DNA of 32,260 nucleotides. Origin: DAOUCP01 sp034432155 (GTDB taxonomy: Bacteria > Chloroflexota > Anaerolineae > Epilineales > Epilineaceae). Below, in pieces: positions 7,985 to 15,715 of this stretch. The translations under genes were made by a program, and so were the position numbers. Numbering within the stretch: position 1 is the stretch's first letter; every line of letters begins with the position of its first letter. Under the pieces are notes generated by a model. The model saw only the letters and a list, made by a program, of their open reading frames with translations. It ran no database searches and had not been told where the DNA came from. The stretch is taken from positions 1-32,260 of the forward strand of contig DAOUCP010000091.1 in the NCBI GenBank assembly GCA_034432155.1, given 5' to 3'.

Positions 7985-9148
7985 ATGATTCTCACACCGC
8001 AGCCCGCTCGCAGCGCCGCCGTCGAGAAGGCCCCCGGCGGCGACGTCGCGGTGTTCATTGACTTCGAGAACATCTACATCTCCGTGCGCAACCGCTTCGA
8101 GACGAACCCCAACTTCGAATCGATTATGGAGACCTGCGAGCAGTATGGCCGGGTCACCATCGCTCGCGCTTACGCTGACTGGTATCGCTACCCCCGCATC
8201 ACAAACGCCCTGTACGCGAACGCCATCGAGCCGATGTACGTTCCCACCTACCACTACGACCGCGAAGAGGGCCGCACCGGGCGGGCGATCAAGAACGCGG
8301 TCGACATGCACATCTGCATTGACATGATGCGCACGCTCTACGCCTTTCCGAACATCGGGACCTTCGTGCTCGTCACTGGCGACCGCGACTTCATTCCGCT
8401 CATCAATGCCATTCGCCAGCTCGGGCACCGCACTGTGGTGATCGGCGTGGCCGAGGCGACCGCAAGTCATTTGGCCCAGGCAGCGGACGAGTTCATCTAC
8501 TACAGCCAGGTGGCAGAGGAGAGCCGACCGCCGGCAGCCGCAGACCGGGATCCTTACCAAGTGCTAGTGGAAGCGGTGCACTTGGCTCGCGATCGGGGTC
8601 ACGTGTCGACCCTGGCCACCCTCAAACTCTTGATGCTGGAGCTCATGCCGTCGTTCGACGAGGGCAAGTACCTGGATACGTCCGGACGACCGTTCACCAA
8701 GTTCAAAGATTTCGTCAAGGAAGCGGAACGGCGAGGGCTGGTGCAGGTCTTTACGAGCGGCTCGGTGAACGAAGTGTTCTTCCCCGATGAAAACCCCTAC
8801 GAGGTGAGCCACTTCGCGCCCGAACCGGCGGTGCAGGAGGATGAGCTGCCACGGGGCGAGGCAGAACTCGAGGAAGGCGAGGAGGTCCAGCTTACCGCCA
8901 AGGACTGGGCGGTCTTCGAAGAGGCAATGCGTCAGTTCGACGAACCGGCGCTCTTTATCCAGATCTACGACATGCTGCGAGGTCTTCGCAACAAAGAGAT
9001 CATCGACCTTTCCAACCAGGCCATTAAACACATGATCAAGCTGGCCATCAATCACGGCATGCTCCTCCGGACCACGCGGGGCTCACACGCTTACTACCGC
9101 ATCAATCCGGATCGACCGTTCGCCCCGCCAGCCGACGAGGCGAGCTGA
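7985..9148 (+). CDS. NYN-domain (LabA/DUF88-like) protein with C-terminal OST-HTH/LOTUS and winged-helix regions
   Basis: 387 residues. Residues 20-177 are a NYN domain, a PIN-like RNase fold. It opens with AVFIDFENIYIS (Asp26, Asn29) and continues with KNAVDMHICIDMM (Asp107, Asp113) and FVLVTGDRDFIPLI (Asp133, Asp135), the acidic residues expected to bind metal, then GHRTVVIGV and LAQAADEFIYY. Residues 188-276 (YQVLVEAVHLARDRG...FTKFKDFVKEAERRGLV) look like an OST-HTH/LOTUS RNA-binding module. After an acidic Glu-rich linker (280-302), residues 303-377 form a second helix-turn-helix-like unit ending SHAYYRINPDRPF. The likely role is RNA cleavage or RNA regulation in the cytoplasm; the substrate is unknown. 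The start is ATG 7985 with a poor ribosome binding site; an extended -10 promoter lies 90 nt upstream. The next gene starts 76 nt downstream on the same strand, with no functional link visible. Confidence 0.85.
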   Translation: MILTPQPARSAAVEKAPGGDVAVFIDFENIYISVRNRFETNPNFESIMETCEQYGRVTIARAYADWYRYPRITNALYANAIEPMYVPTYHYDREEGRTGRAIKNAVDMHICIDMMRTLYAFPNIGTFVLVTGDRDFIPLINAIRQLGHRTVVIGVAEATASHLAQAADEFIYYSQVAEESRPPAAADRDPYQVLVEAVHLARDRGHVSTLATLKLLMLELMPSFDEGKYLDTSGRPFTKFKDFVKEAERRGLVQVFTSGSVNEVFFPDENPYEVSHFAPEPAVQEDELPRGEAELEEGEEVQLTAKDWAVFEEAMRQFDEPALFIQIYDMLRGLRNKEIIDLSNQAIKHMIKLAINHGMLLRTTRGSHAYYRINPDRPFAPPADEAS

Positions 9149-9224
9149 TGCTCGAGCTACATGGGTCCGTGGACGGTGGCACTCCGACATCCGACATCGC
9201 GTCCGACCGAAGGAGGCGGCACAG

Positions 9225-10949
9225 GTGAACAAGCTAGGCTGGCGACCAGCTCCGTCCGTCATCGCACTCGGGTTGCTGTGCAGTCTGCTCGTGGCCCAGG
9301 CCTCGCAACCCGCCACCGCCGGTCCGCTGGGACCGGTCGTCCGCACTTGCCCACCTTGTGAACGGCTGGCCAACGCGTTCCTCCGCTCCGACGTCAGCCC
9401 TCTCGGGGCCTGGGTGCTGGGCACCACCGGCGGCGATCCCGATACGCCCCTCGACGACGACAAATCCCTCCTCTATGGGTTCACCGCGGCCGGCGACAGC
9501 ACCGTCGGCAGCGGCTACACGACCATTCGGATCGTGGGCCGAGCGACCACTCTCGACCTCGTACCTCGCGGCGCGCTGCGGCAGACGGCCAGTGCCCAGA
9601 GCGTGACGACGGTCTGGACAGCAGCGCCGGCGTATGCGGTGTTCGTCACAGAGACGCTCCGCCTGCGGGCGAATCCCTTCAGCGGCCGGGAGGACGCAGC
9701 CGAGGTCAGCTACGAGATTCGCAACGCCGACTCGCAGCCCTTGTCCGTTGGCGTTCGGGCCTTACTCGACGTGAAGCTGGGCAACAACGATGGCGCCCCG
9801 TACTTCGTCCCCGGTCTGGGAACCATCCACACCGAGACGGAGTTCGTGGCCGATCAGGTGCCCGCCTTCTGGGTGGCCTTCGAGTCGCCCACGTATGACC
9901 CGCGCCTGCTGCGCGCCGTGGGCGTGCTGCGCGGCTTCGACGCCTCCTCGCCCGATCGCTTCCTGATCGCCGACTGGGTGCGCATCCAGACAAATGACTG
10001 GACGTACCAGGTCCAGCCCACAGCGCCGGTCACCAAGGATAGCGCCGTCGCGCTCTACTGGGATCCCGTTCCCCTGGCGCCGGGCGAGGTGCGCCGCCTG
10101 GCGACGATCTACGGCACGGCCAGCCTGCAGGGTGGTAGTGCCTTCCTCACCGCTCCCATCCAGGCCAGCTGCGGGACGACCGTCACCGCGGCCCTGTTCG
10201 TGAACAACTTCGACCTCTCTCCGCTGACGGGCGGTGAAGCAACCATCGTGCTGCCGCGCGGTGTATCGCTGGCGAGTGGCGAGACGGCGACCAAGGCGAT
10301 GGCCGAGATCACGCCGGGCAGCAGCGGCTCGGCCCAGTGGCTTCTGGCGATCGAGCCAGCCACGCAGGGCACTCTGAGCCTTGCGGCCATAGCCACATTC
10401 GACGCCCAGAAGCGGTTTGAGGCCACGGCAGAGATAACGGTGGAGTGCCAGCAACCCACGCCAACAGCCACCATTTCGGCAACCGTCACCAGCGAACCAA
10501 GTCCGACGGCGACGGTGGCACCCACGGCCGAGGTCACCGCAACGGCGACGGTGACCCCGACGACCGAGATCACGGCAACGGCGACGCTTAGCCCTACCGT
10601 GGAGGTGACGCCGACCGTTACCGCGACGGCAACCATCACCGCCACCTTCACGCCGGTCGTGCCCACTGCCACCTTCACCCCCGTCGCGACCGCAACGCAG
10701 TCGCCGCCCCCCACCCCCGTGGCCGGTGGTCCGCAAGTCTGTCCCTTTATCTTGAGTCGGGTGCCAGCGGCAGTGATCGCCCGGGCCCTGGACCAGCCGC
10801 ATCTGGTCTTCGGCTACGGCCAGCTTGCGAATCCGTCCGCCCCGGCGTCACCGTACAACAGCCCGCGGCGTTGGCTTTCGCTGTGGAGTGTCTCACGGCC
10901 ATACGACCCGGTGCACAACTCCGTCGTCTACAAGGCCGGCTGCCCATGA
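9225..10949 (+). CDS. Secreted protein with beta-rich domain, Thr/Pro-rich linker and small C-terminal domain
   Basis: 574 residues from GTG 9225, chosen because AAGGAGG lies 8 nt upstream. A Sec signal peptide (SVIALGLLCSLLVAQASQPATA, cleavage near residue 32) is followed by a CPPC motif (42-45). Residues 55-300 are a beta-strand-rich domain (GGDP...DDDKSLLYGF; YTTIRIVG; VSYEIRNADSQPLSVGVRALLD) and 305-408 a probable Ig-like domain ending VECQQ. Residues 409-501 are almost only Thr, Pro, Ala and Val in repeating T-A-T-V/T-P-T units. The C-terminal 70 residues (PQVCPFIL...VVYKAGCP) hold a Cys near each end, possibly a disulfide-closed domain. I do not recognise a named family. The export signal and domain layout suggest a cell-surface or extracellular protein. 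It has no enzyme motif. Confidence 0.75.
   Translation: MNKLGWRPAPSVIALGLLCSLLVAQASQPATAGPLGPVVRTCPPCERLANAFLRSDVSPLGAWVLGTTGGDPDTPLDDDKSLLYGFTAAGDSTVGSGYTTIRIVGRATTLDLVPRGALRQTASAQSVTTVWTAAPAYAVFVTETLRLRANPFSGREDAAEVSYEIRNADSQPLSVGVRALLDVKLGNNDGAPYFVPGLGTIHTETEFVADQVPAFWVAFESPTYDPRLLRAVGVLRGFDASSPDRFLIADWVRIQTNDWTYQVQPTAPVTKDSAVALYWDPVPLAPGEVRRLATIYGTASLQGGSAFLTAPIQASCGTTVTAALFVNNFDLSPLTGGEATIVLPRGVSLASGETATKAMAEITPGSSGSAQWLLAIEPATQGTLSLAAIATFDAQKRFEATAEITVECQQPTPTATISATVTSEPSPTATVAPTAEVTATATVTPTTEITATATLSPTVEVTPTVTATATITATFTPVVPTATFTPVATATQSPPPTPVAGGPQVCPFILSRVPAAVIARALDQPHLVFGYGQLANPSAPASPYNSPRRWLSLWSVSRPYDPVHNSVVYKAGCP
10449..10727 (+). repeat. Degenerate Thr/Ala/Pro codon repeat (linker) in the secreted protein
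   Basis: About 93 codons, overwhelmingly ACN, GCN, CCN and GTN, forming irregular tandem units such as ACGGCGACGGTGACCCCGAC. At the protein level this is a flexible, probably surface-exposed linker of a type also seen in four other predicted exported or membrane proteins of this window. Confidence 0.7.
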
Positions 10950-10967
10950 GGGGCAGATGGGGCCGGC
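10935..10967 (+). terminator. Stem-loop over the stop codon of the secreted-protein gene
   Basis: GCCGGC (10935-10940) and TGCCC (10941-10945) can pair with GGGCA (10951-10955) and GCCGGC (10962-10967), with a 6-nt bulge. The TGA stop (10947-10949) sits in the loop. No T-run follows, so this is at best a GC-rich or factor-assisted terminator. Confidence 0.3.
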
Positions 10968-11022
10968 TCTGAGCGGCTCGCCGCAGGCCGGCGGCGACTA
11001 GGCGTGCTCCGTTCGATCCGGC

Positions 11023-11679
11023 ATGGCCGACTGCTCTTCGCAGCCACTGCCCGTCCACCTCAAGGTGTCGGGCATCACCACGCCCCAAGACGCCCGCCTG
11101 GCCGCGGAGCTAGGCGCGAGCAGTGTAGCCTGCGTTTTCCTGGCCGCGAGCCCGCGCTACGTGACGGTGAGCCAGGCGCGAGCCCTGCGCGCCGCCCTGC
11201 CGTCGTCGGTGAGCTTGGTGGGCATCTTCGCCAACACTCCGCCAGCGGTCGTGCGTGCGGTCGCCATCCAGGCGCACGTCGATCTTGTCCAGCTCTTCGG
11301 GAGCGAGCCACGATCGGTGGTGGAGGCCATGCAGCCCCGGGCCTTCAAGGCGGCCAGTATCACCTCGGCCGAGGAACTGGAGGCCTTCAGCCGGGCGTAC
11401 CTCGTCCGCCGGCCTCGCCCCGAGCCGCCGGCTCTCATGGTCCACCTGGCGGGCCCCATGGCGACGGCTTGGGATGCGGCGTCCGAGGTCGCACGGCGAG
11501 TGCCTATCCTGCTATCCTCGCCGCGGCTCGATGCCGAGACCGTTGGCAGCGCCATCGCTGCCGTCCGCCCGTGGGGTGTGGACGTCTGGGAGGCAGTGGA
11601 GTCCTCGCCGGGGCATCTCGATGCGGCGGCCCTGGAGGCCTTTGTCACCGCCTTGCGTGCCATGCCGCCTGGGACCTGA
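11023..11679 (+). CDS. trpF: Phosphoribosylanthranilate isomerase-like (TrpF-fold) protein, active-site residues missing
   Basis: 218 residues, collinear with TrpF, the (beta/alpha)8 isomerase of tryptophan synthesis. Clear family landmarks are LKVSGITTPQDARLAAELGA (13-32), FLAASPRYVT (39-48), VGIFANTPPAVV (66-77), VDLVQLFGSE (86-95) and RPWGVDVWEAVESSPGHLD (182-200). The residues that make TrpF an enzyme are altered. The catalytic Cys of KxCGIT is Ser16. The LLDA strand carrying the catalytic Asp reads VHLAG (140-144). The GGTG phosphate loop reads GPMA, the AGGL loop reads SSPR, and SGVE reads EAVE. A diverged or non-catalytic paralogue is therefore more likely than a working TrpF. No other trp gene is nearby. 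ATG 11023 has no clear ribosome binding site; the secreted-protein gene ends 73 nt upstream. Confidence 0.7.
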   Translation: MADCSSQPLPVHLKVSGITTPQDARLAAELGASSVACVFLAASPRYVTVSQARALRAALPSSVSLVGIFANTPPAVVRAVAIQAHVDLVQLFGSEPRSVVEAMQPRAFKAASITSAEELEAFSRAYLVRRPRPEPPALMVHLAGPMATAWDAASEVARRVPILLSSPRLDAETVGSAIAAVRPWGVDVWEAVESSPGHLDAAALEAFVTALRAMPPGT

Positions 11680-11986
11680 GGCCCAGTGGCTGGGGCACGA
11701 CTTGGAGCGTTCGACTGATGACGGCGGATGGCTGGCCCCTGACGCGCAGCGGCTGGCCAATCCCTGCGGGCGGCTGGCGGCCGGCTCTGTGCGGTCCTGG
11801 CCGCGGAGCGTCGCGGCGGCGCGTGGCGCTCGGGCGGCGAGGGTACTCGCTGCGGCAATGATGGCACGCCAATTGCTGAGGTGCGTCCCCGGACGCCGTT
11901 CCCTGGCGTGTACGACCAAGTGGCGGCGAAGAACGCTGCCGGGCACCGGCTCCTGGGCGGCTGCCTGGGTCGAAGCGCCTGACACG
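11680..11986. other. Intergenic stretch without recognised content
   Basis: About 300 nt between the TrpF-like gene and the promoter of the next lipoprotein gene. Several frames are open because of the high GC, but none has a start, a ribosome binding site or a protein-like composition. I see no tRNA, long hairpin or repeat here. Confidence 0.5.
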
Positions 11987-11995
11987 TGCTACACT
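11987..11995 (+). promoter_or_regulatory. Extended -10 promoter of the lipoprotein gene
   Basis: TGCTACACT is a TGn-extended -10 (TACACT, five of six to consensus). No convincing -35. Start near 12002 leaves an approximately 134-nt leader before ATG 12136. Confidence 0.4.
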
Positions 11996-12135
11996 ACGTC
12001 CTGGCGTCCGTGGGACGATCGCGGCCAAGGGCTTCGCCAGCGTCCCGCCGCACCGAGGGTGCGGAAAGATCGTTCGTTTCGCAGCGCCGCTCCTTGGCCG
12101 GCGCACGAACCCATGCAGACTGGGAGGAGAACCTG

Positions 12136-13770
12136 ATGCCCAATCAAGTTGACAGCAGGCGAAGGCGGTGGTCCATTGTCGTGGTGGCGGCTCTGGTGGT
12201 GCTGACGAGCACGGCCGGATGCGACCGGTTGCGACGCACGGCCTCGCCGGGAGAAGTGACACAGGCGCAGCAGGTCGTGGACTACGGACCGTGTCTGCCG
12301 ATGTACAGCCGAGCAGTGCTGTCGGCGGCCATGGATCGCGAGGGCACGAAGGTCCTCTTCGTGTCCGGGCAGCGGCCCGACTTCATTGACGAAGCAGCCT
12401 GGGGTGCCGACGATCGCGCCCTCTACCTGATGGAGTTTCCGGCGGACGGCGCGCCGACACTGCGGGCCATCGCTCGGTCGTGGCAGGCAACGGACGAGAT
12501 TCCGGCCTACGCGACGCCGAGTGACGAGTACACACGATCTCCCGTCCCGATACCGGAGAACATGCTGGACGTGCAGCTCGACGAGAGCGGCACGCGGTTC
12601 GTGTTGGGCGTCACCCGAGGCGGTGTCTACGGCCGCTATGCCAAGTTGTACACCGGGACAGTGCCCACCGAGGCGGGCAGGCTGCTGAGCCCCGAGGATG
12701 GGTTGACGGTGATCCCGATCAACGACTACCAAGGCACCGAGGGCGTGACCAGTTTCACCATCTCCCCGGATGGGTCCAAGGTTGCCGCTGTCGTAGGATC
12801 GCAAGGTGAGATCCGGATCTACGATCTCGTCGCCTCCCAGTTGACGGTCTACGACCGCGGTGCCGATGGCAAGACCGTGGTCCGCCACGACCTGCCGCCG
12901 GCCATGACCAGCATCGACCAGCAGCGTCGGCCGGCGGTGGCCAGCAACGGTACCCTCTACCTGCGCTGGGCGCCGCAGGCTGACCGCCTGGCCGTCAGCA
13001 TGGATCTCGGCATTGCCAACACGAGCCTGGCGATTCTCAATATCGCCACCGGAGAGATGAGCGTCGTTGCGCGCTTCCAGGACCGCACCGTCCCACACGT
13101 GGCGTGGGCCAGCGATGGTCAGTCGCTCTTCGTGATGGTCACCAGGCTGAGTGGGCCGCAGACGTTCGGCGACACCGAGATTCGGCGACTGGCCGCCACC
13201 GAGAACGGTCGCCACGTGGCGCAGGGCGGTGTGCTCAGTCGACCGCTGGGCTATCGGGGCGAGCCGGGGGCCCTCGTGTCATTCGGCGACGACGAGCACT
13301 TTGTCTTCGTGTGGGATGCTGCCCTGTACCGCCTCGACATGCCGGGCGGCGTTCCGGCTCAGGCGACCTACGTGCCGCTCACGCCATCGCTGTTCCGCGT
13401 CCAGTACGTGCATCCCTCGCTGGCTTTCTCCAAGGAGCGCGTGATCTTCGTGGCCTCGGACGATTTCAGCAGCCGGCTGGCGGAGCGCTCGTACGCCTTG
13501 CACGACGATTGCCCGATCACCGCCACCGGCGTGGCGACGGCAACGCCATCCGAGCCGGGAGCCGCGGCTCCGGTCGAGCCGACCGCGGCCGTCCCAGCGG
13601 CACCGCCTGGCGGCACACCCGCCGGCGAGGTCGCACCGACGACCGGCGCTGGCGTGCCGACGGAAGCGCCAACCGAAGAGGGAGCGACGGCGGAGCCCGA
13701 AACGCAGGCTCCTCCGGCGCAGCCGACGGCTGCCCAGGCCGCCCCCGTGGCGACGGGCGGCACGCCGTAA
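12136..13770 (+). CDS. Lipoprotein with beta-propeller-like repeats and Pro/Ala/Thr-rich C-terminal tail
   Basis: 544 residues from ATG 12136, which has GGAGGAG 7 nt upstream; the frame is open 50 codons further but that part is not protein-like. After an Arg-rich n-region (SRRRRWS), the hydrophobic VVVAALVVLTSTAGC ends in a lipobox with Cys29 as the lipidated residue. The body (60-455) contains WD40/TolB-like blade motifs: TSFTISPDGSKVAAVVG, LYLRWAPQADRLAVSMD and VPHVAWASDGQSLFVMV, each followed by a strand such as GEIRIYDL or TSLAILNIATG. This fits a surface beta-propeller. Residues from about 457 to 544 form a Pro/Ala/Thr/Glu tail (TPSEPGAAAPVEP...). Binding partner and function are unknown. 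It has its own promoter and ends about 96 nt from the convergent membrane-protein gene. Confidence 0.75.
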   Translation: MPNQVDSRRRRWSIVVVAALVVLTSTAGCDRLRRTASPGEVTQAQQVVDYGPCLPMYSRAVLSAAMDREGTKVLFVSGQRPDFIDEAAWGADDRALYLMEFPADGAPTLRAIARSWQATDEIPAYATPSDEYTRSPVPIPENMLDVQLDESGTRFVLGVTRGGVYGRYAKLYTGTVPTEAGRLLSPEDGLTVIPINDYQGTEGVTSFTISPDGSKVAAVVGSQGEIRIYDLVASQLTVYDRGADGKTVVRHDLPPAMTSIDQQRRPAVASNGTLYLRWAPQADRLAVSMDLGIANTSLAILNIATGEMSVVARFQDRTVPHVAWASDGQSLFVMVTRLSGPQTFGDTEIRRLAATENGRHVAQGGVLSRPLGYRGEPGALVSFGDDEHFVFVWDAALYRLDMPGGVPAQATYVPLTPSLFRVQYVHPSLAFSKERVIFVASDDFSSRLAERSYALHDDCPITATGVATATPSEPGAAAPVEPTAAVPAAPPGGTPAGEVAPTTGAGVPTEAPTEEGATAEPETQAPPAQPTAAQAAPVATGGTP

Positions 13771-13796
13771 CCACCAGCGACTGTCAACGCGCCGTC

Positions 13797-13811
13797 CCGA
13801 TCCGCGATCGG
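13797..13811. terminator. Small perfect hairpin between convergent genes
   Basis: CCGATC (13797-13802), loop CGC, GATCGG (13806-13811). It lies in the 96-nt gap between the convergent lipoprotein and membrane-protein genes and reads the same on both strands, but there is no T-tract. Two more GATCGG copies follow within 30 nt. Confidence 0.3.
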
Positions 13812-13866
13812 CTTCGCCTGCCAAGGGGTGAGGATCGGCCGCGGATCGGCGGCGCTGGCCTGGCTT

Positions 13867-15594
13867 TCAGGGCGCTGCTCGCCAGGGCGGTGCCTGGCTG
13901 GCCACGAGCAACATGAGCTCGCGGGGCGCGGAGTCGCCACCCCCTTCCGGCGGCTGGATCGCCCACAGCCAGGCCCAGCCGTTGCCCACCAGACGCAGCT
14001 CGAGGCTCGGCCCGGTGAGCGGTCGGGGAGGCACCACGTCCAACGACAGCCATCGGTCGTGCGGCAATTGGGCAAGCGGTCGTCGTCCGTGGGCCACCGT
14101 CCGGCCGCCGGCCCACAGCCGCATTTCAAGGTCACCTGGGCCCGAGGCCCGCGCCACGGCGATGTGCAGGCGGGCGATCCGACCCCGCGGGATGGCGAGC
14201 GGCTGACGAAAGACCGGGCTCTGGGGATCGAGACGGACCAGCGCTGCGGGCGGAGCTTCGATGCGCCGCACCTCCAAGGCTTCCGTGGGCAGGCCATATG
14301 CCGCGTAGGCGCGGGGCATCCAGACGCCGAAGATCGCCCCGTTCAGAGCCAGCAAGGACATCCAGACGCCGGCCGTCAGAGGTGGGCGCCGCCGGCCCTG
14401 GGCCATGAGCAGGCCAGCGCTGGCCAACACGCTCATGGCGACCAACGCTGGGAATAGGAATCGGCCCTGCGGCTCGGGACGTGCCAGCAGGTTCTTCCCG
14501 GCAGCCGCCAAGGCCGAGAGCACCGCCACACCAGCCACCGCCAGACCGCGGCGCTCGGCCGCCGGGAATGAGCGGCGGCCGACCCATAGGCCACAGCCGG
14601 CGGCGCTTGCCAAGAGGACGCCGCTCAGAGGCACAACGGCCGGCGGAAGCAGATTCTGCCAGCCGAAGAATGCCCACAGTGAGTGCAGCGTTGCCTGCCC
14701 GTGGGTGACAAACGTGCGGCCCTCGGTCAGACGGGGGTCGATCGATAGGACACGCGCCAAGAGCTCGCCAAGCTGCCATCGGATCTCCGCCACGAGCCCG
14801 GTGCGGCCAGCACTCCAGGCGAGAGCCAACAGGACCACGCCGGAAAGGGCCATCCAGCGCCGGTGCTGGGCCACCGGCCAACCAAGAGGCACGCCGGAAC
14901 GCCGGCGCAGCACCCAGATGGCCACCACGGCCCATGCCGGCGCCAAGCCGATGACGGTGAGCTTGACGAGGAGTCCTGCCCAGAGGCCAAGTAGCGCTCC
15001 AGCCAGGGCCCGTCGGGCGTCCCGCGGCCGCACCACGGCGCGCAGGAGCGCATAGACCACCAGGGCACCGCACACGCTGGCCAATCCGTCGTTCGAGATG
15101 GCGTGGGCGATGAATTGGAACTGCGGCCAGACGGCCAGCAGGCCAGCGGCTAGGAAGCCCTGCGCTCGAGCGTGGGCCGAGGTCATGCGACCTGCCGACC
15201 AGGCGAAGCACAAGGTGATCAAGCCCAGGAAGCCAGAGAAGGTGCGCAAGACACGCACACCAGCGGCCGTCGCGTCATGGCCCGGATGAACGAAGGCGGC
15301 CACGGCGAAGGGGAAGAAGGCATTCTCGGGCGGCAGCGGCGCCAACGGCAGGCCGGTCAGCCGCAGGCCCCACGCCGGCCACAGGTAGTAAGCCGGCGGT
15401 TGCACTGCTTCGTACGTGTCGATACGCGTGGGCCGTCGGCCGGTCGCAAGAACCTGGGCGTAGCGCACGTGCCACGGTTCGTCCGGCGCTTCCCAAGGCG
15501 GGACGGCCTCGACGACCAGGGCACCGAGCGCTAAATAGGCGAACAGGGGGACGAGCGCCCCCAGCCGGACCGGCCAGCGAATCACGGCCGGCAT
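13867..15594 (-). CDS. Polytopic membrane protein, DUF2142/GT-C glycosyltransferase-like
   Basis: About 575 residues from ATG 15594. A first TM (PVRLGALVPLFAYLALGALVV) is followed by VPPWEAPDEPWHVRYAQVLATG. The PP-x-E-x-PDE-x-H motif of the first extracytoplasmic loop is typical of DUF2142 and related GT-C membrane glycosyltransferases, where the acidic residues sit at the active site. About ten further hydrophobic segments run to residue ~435 (for example SVCGALVVYALLRAVV, GVVLLALAWSAG, VAVLSALAAAGKNLLARPEPQGRF). The last ~135 residues are soluble and beta-rich (LHIAVARASGPGDLEMRLWAG, LELRLVGNGWAW), probably an extracytoplasmic sugar-binding-like domain. It may transfer a sugar from a lipid carrier, but no gene next to it confirms that. 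It diverges from the ABC importer; the start is preceded only by GGTGAGA. Confidence 0.7.
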   Translation of the reverse strand: MPAVIRWPVRLGALVPLFAYLALGALVVEAVPPWEAPDEPWHVRYAQVLATGRRPTRIDTYEAVQPPAYYLWPAWGLRLTGLPLAPLPPENAFFPFAVAAFVHPGHDATAAGVRVLRTFSGFLGLITLCFAWSAGRMTSAHARAQGFLAAGLLAVWPQFQFIAHAISNDGLASVCGALVVYALLRAVVRPRDARRALAGALLGLWAGLLVKLTVIGLAPAWAVVAIWVLRRRSGVPLGWPVAQHRRWMALSGVVLLALAWSAGRTGLVAEIRWQLGELLARVLSIDPRLTEGRTFVTHGQATLHSLWAFFGWQNLLPPAVVPLSGVLLASAAGCGLWVGRRSFPAAERRGLAVAGVAVLSALAAAGKNLLARPEPQGRFLFPALVAMSVLASAGLLMAQGRRRPPLTAGVWMSLLALNGAIFGVWMPRAYAAYGLPTEALEVRRIEAPPAALVRLDPQSPVFRQPLAIPRGRIARLHIAVARASGPGDLEMRLWAGGRTVAHGRRPLAQLPHDRWLSLDVVPPRPLTGPSLELRLVGNGWAWLWAIQPPEGGGDSAPRELMLLVASQAPPWRAAP

Positions 15595-15649
15595 TCTCAC
15601 CGCGGCGCAGCCTGGCGTCAACGTGACGGGCGAGCTAGGGGGGTCCACC

Positions 15650-15677
15650 TTGCCGGCGGGCGGCCGCGCCCTATAAT
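15650..15677 (+). promoter_or_regulatory. Promoter of the peptide-type ABC importer operon
   Basis: TTGCCG (15650-15655), 16 nt, TATAAT (15672-15677). Start near 15684 gives a 32-nt leader to ATG 15716. The seven bases after TATAA (TGCCGC) also follow the -10 of the NYN gene. Confidence 0.6.
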
Positions 15678-15715
15678 GCCGCCTGCCGCGCCCCGAGCAA
15701 CGCGACAGCCCAGCC

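Noticed and set aside
11004..11861. 285-codon plus-strand frame overlapping the TrpF-like gene
   Set aside because: Gly/Arg/Pro-rich off-frame sequence; the 11023 frame aligns to TrpF along its full length.
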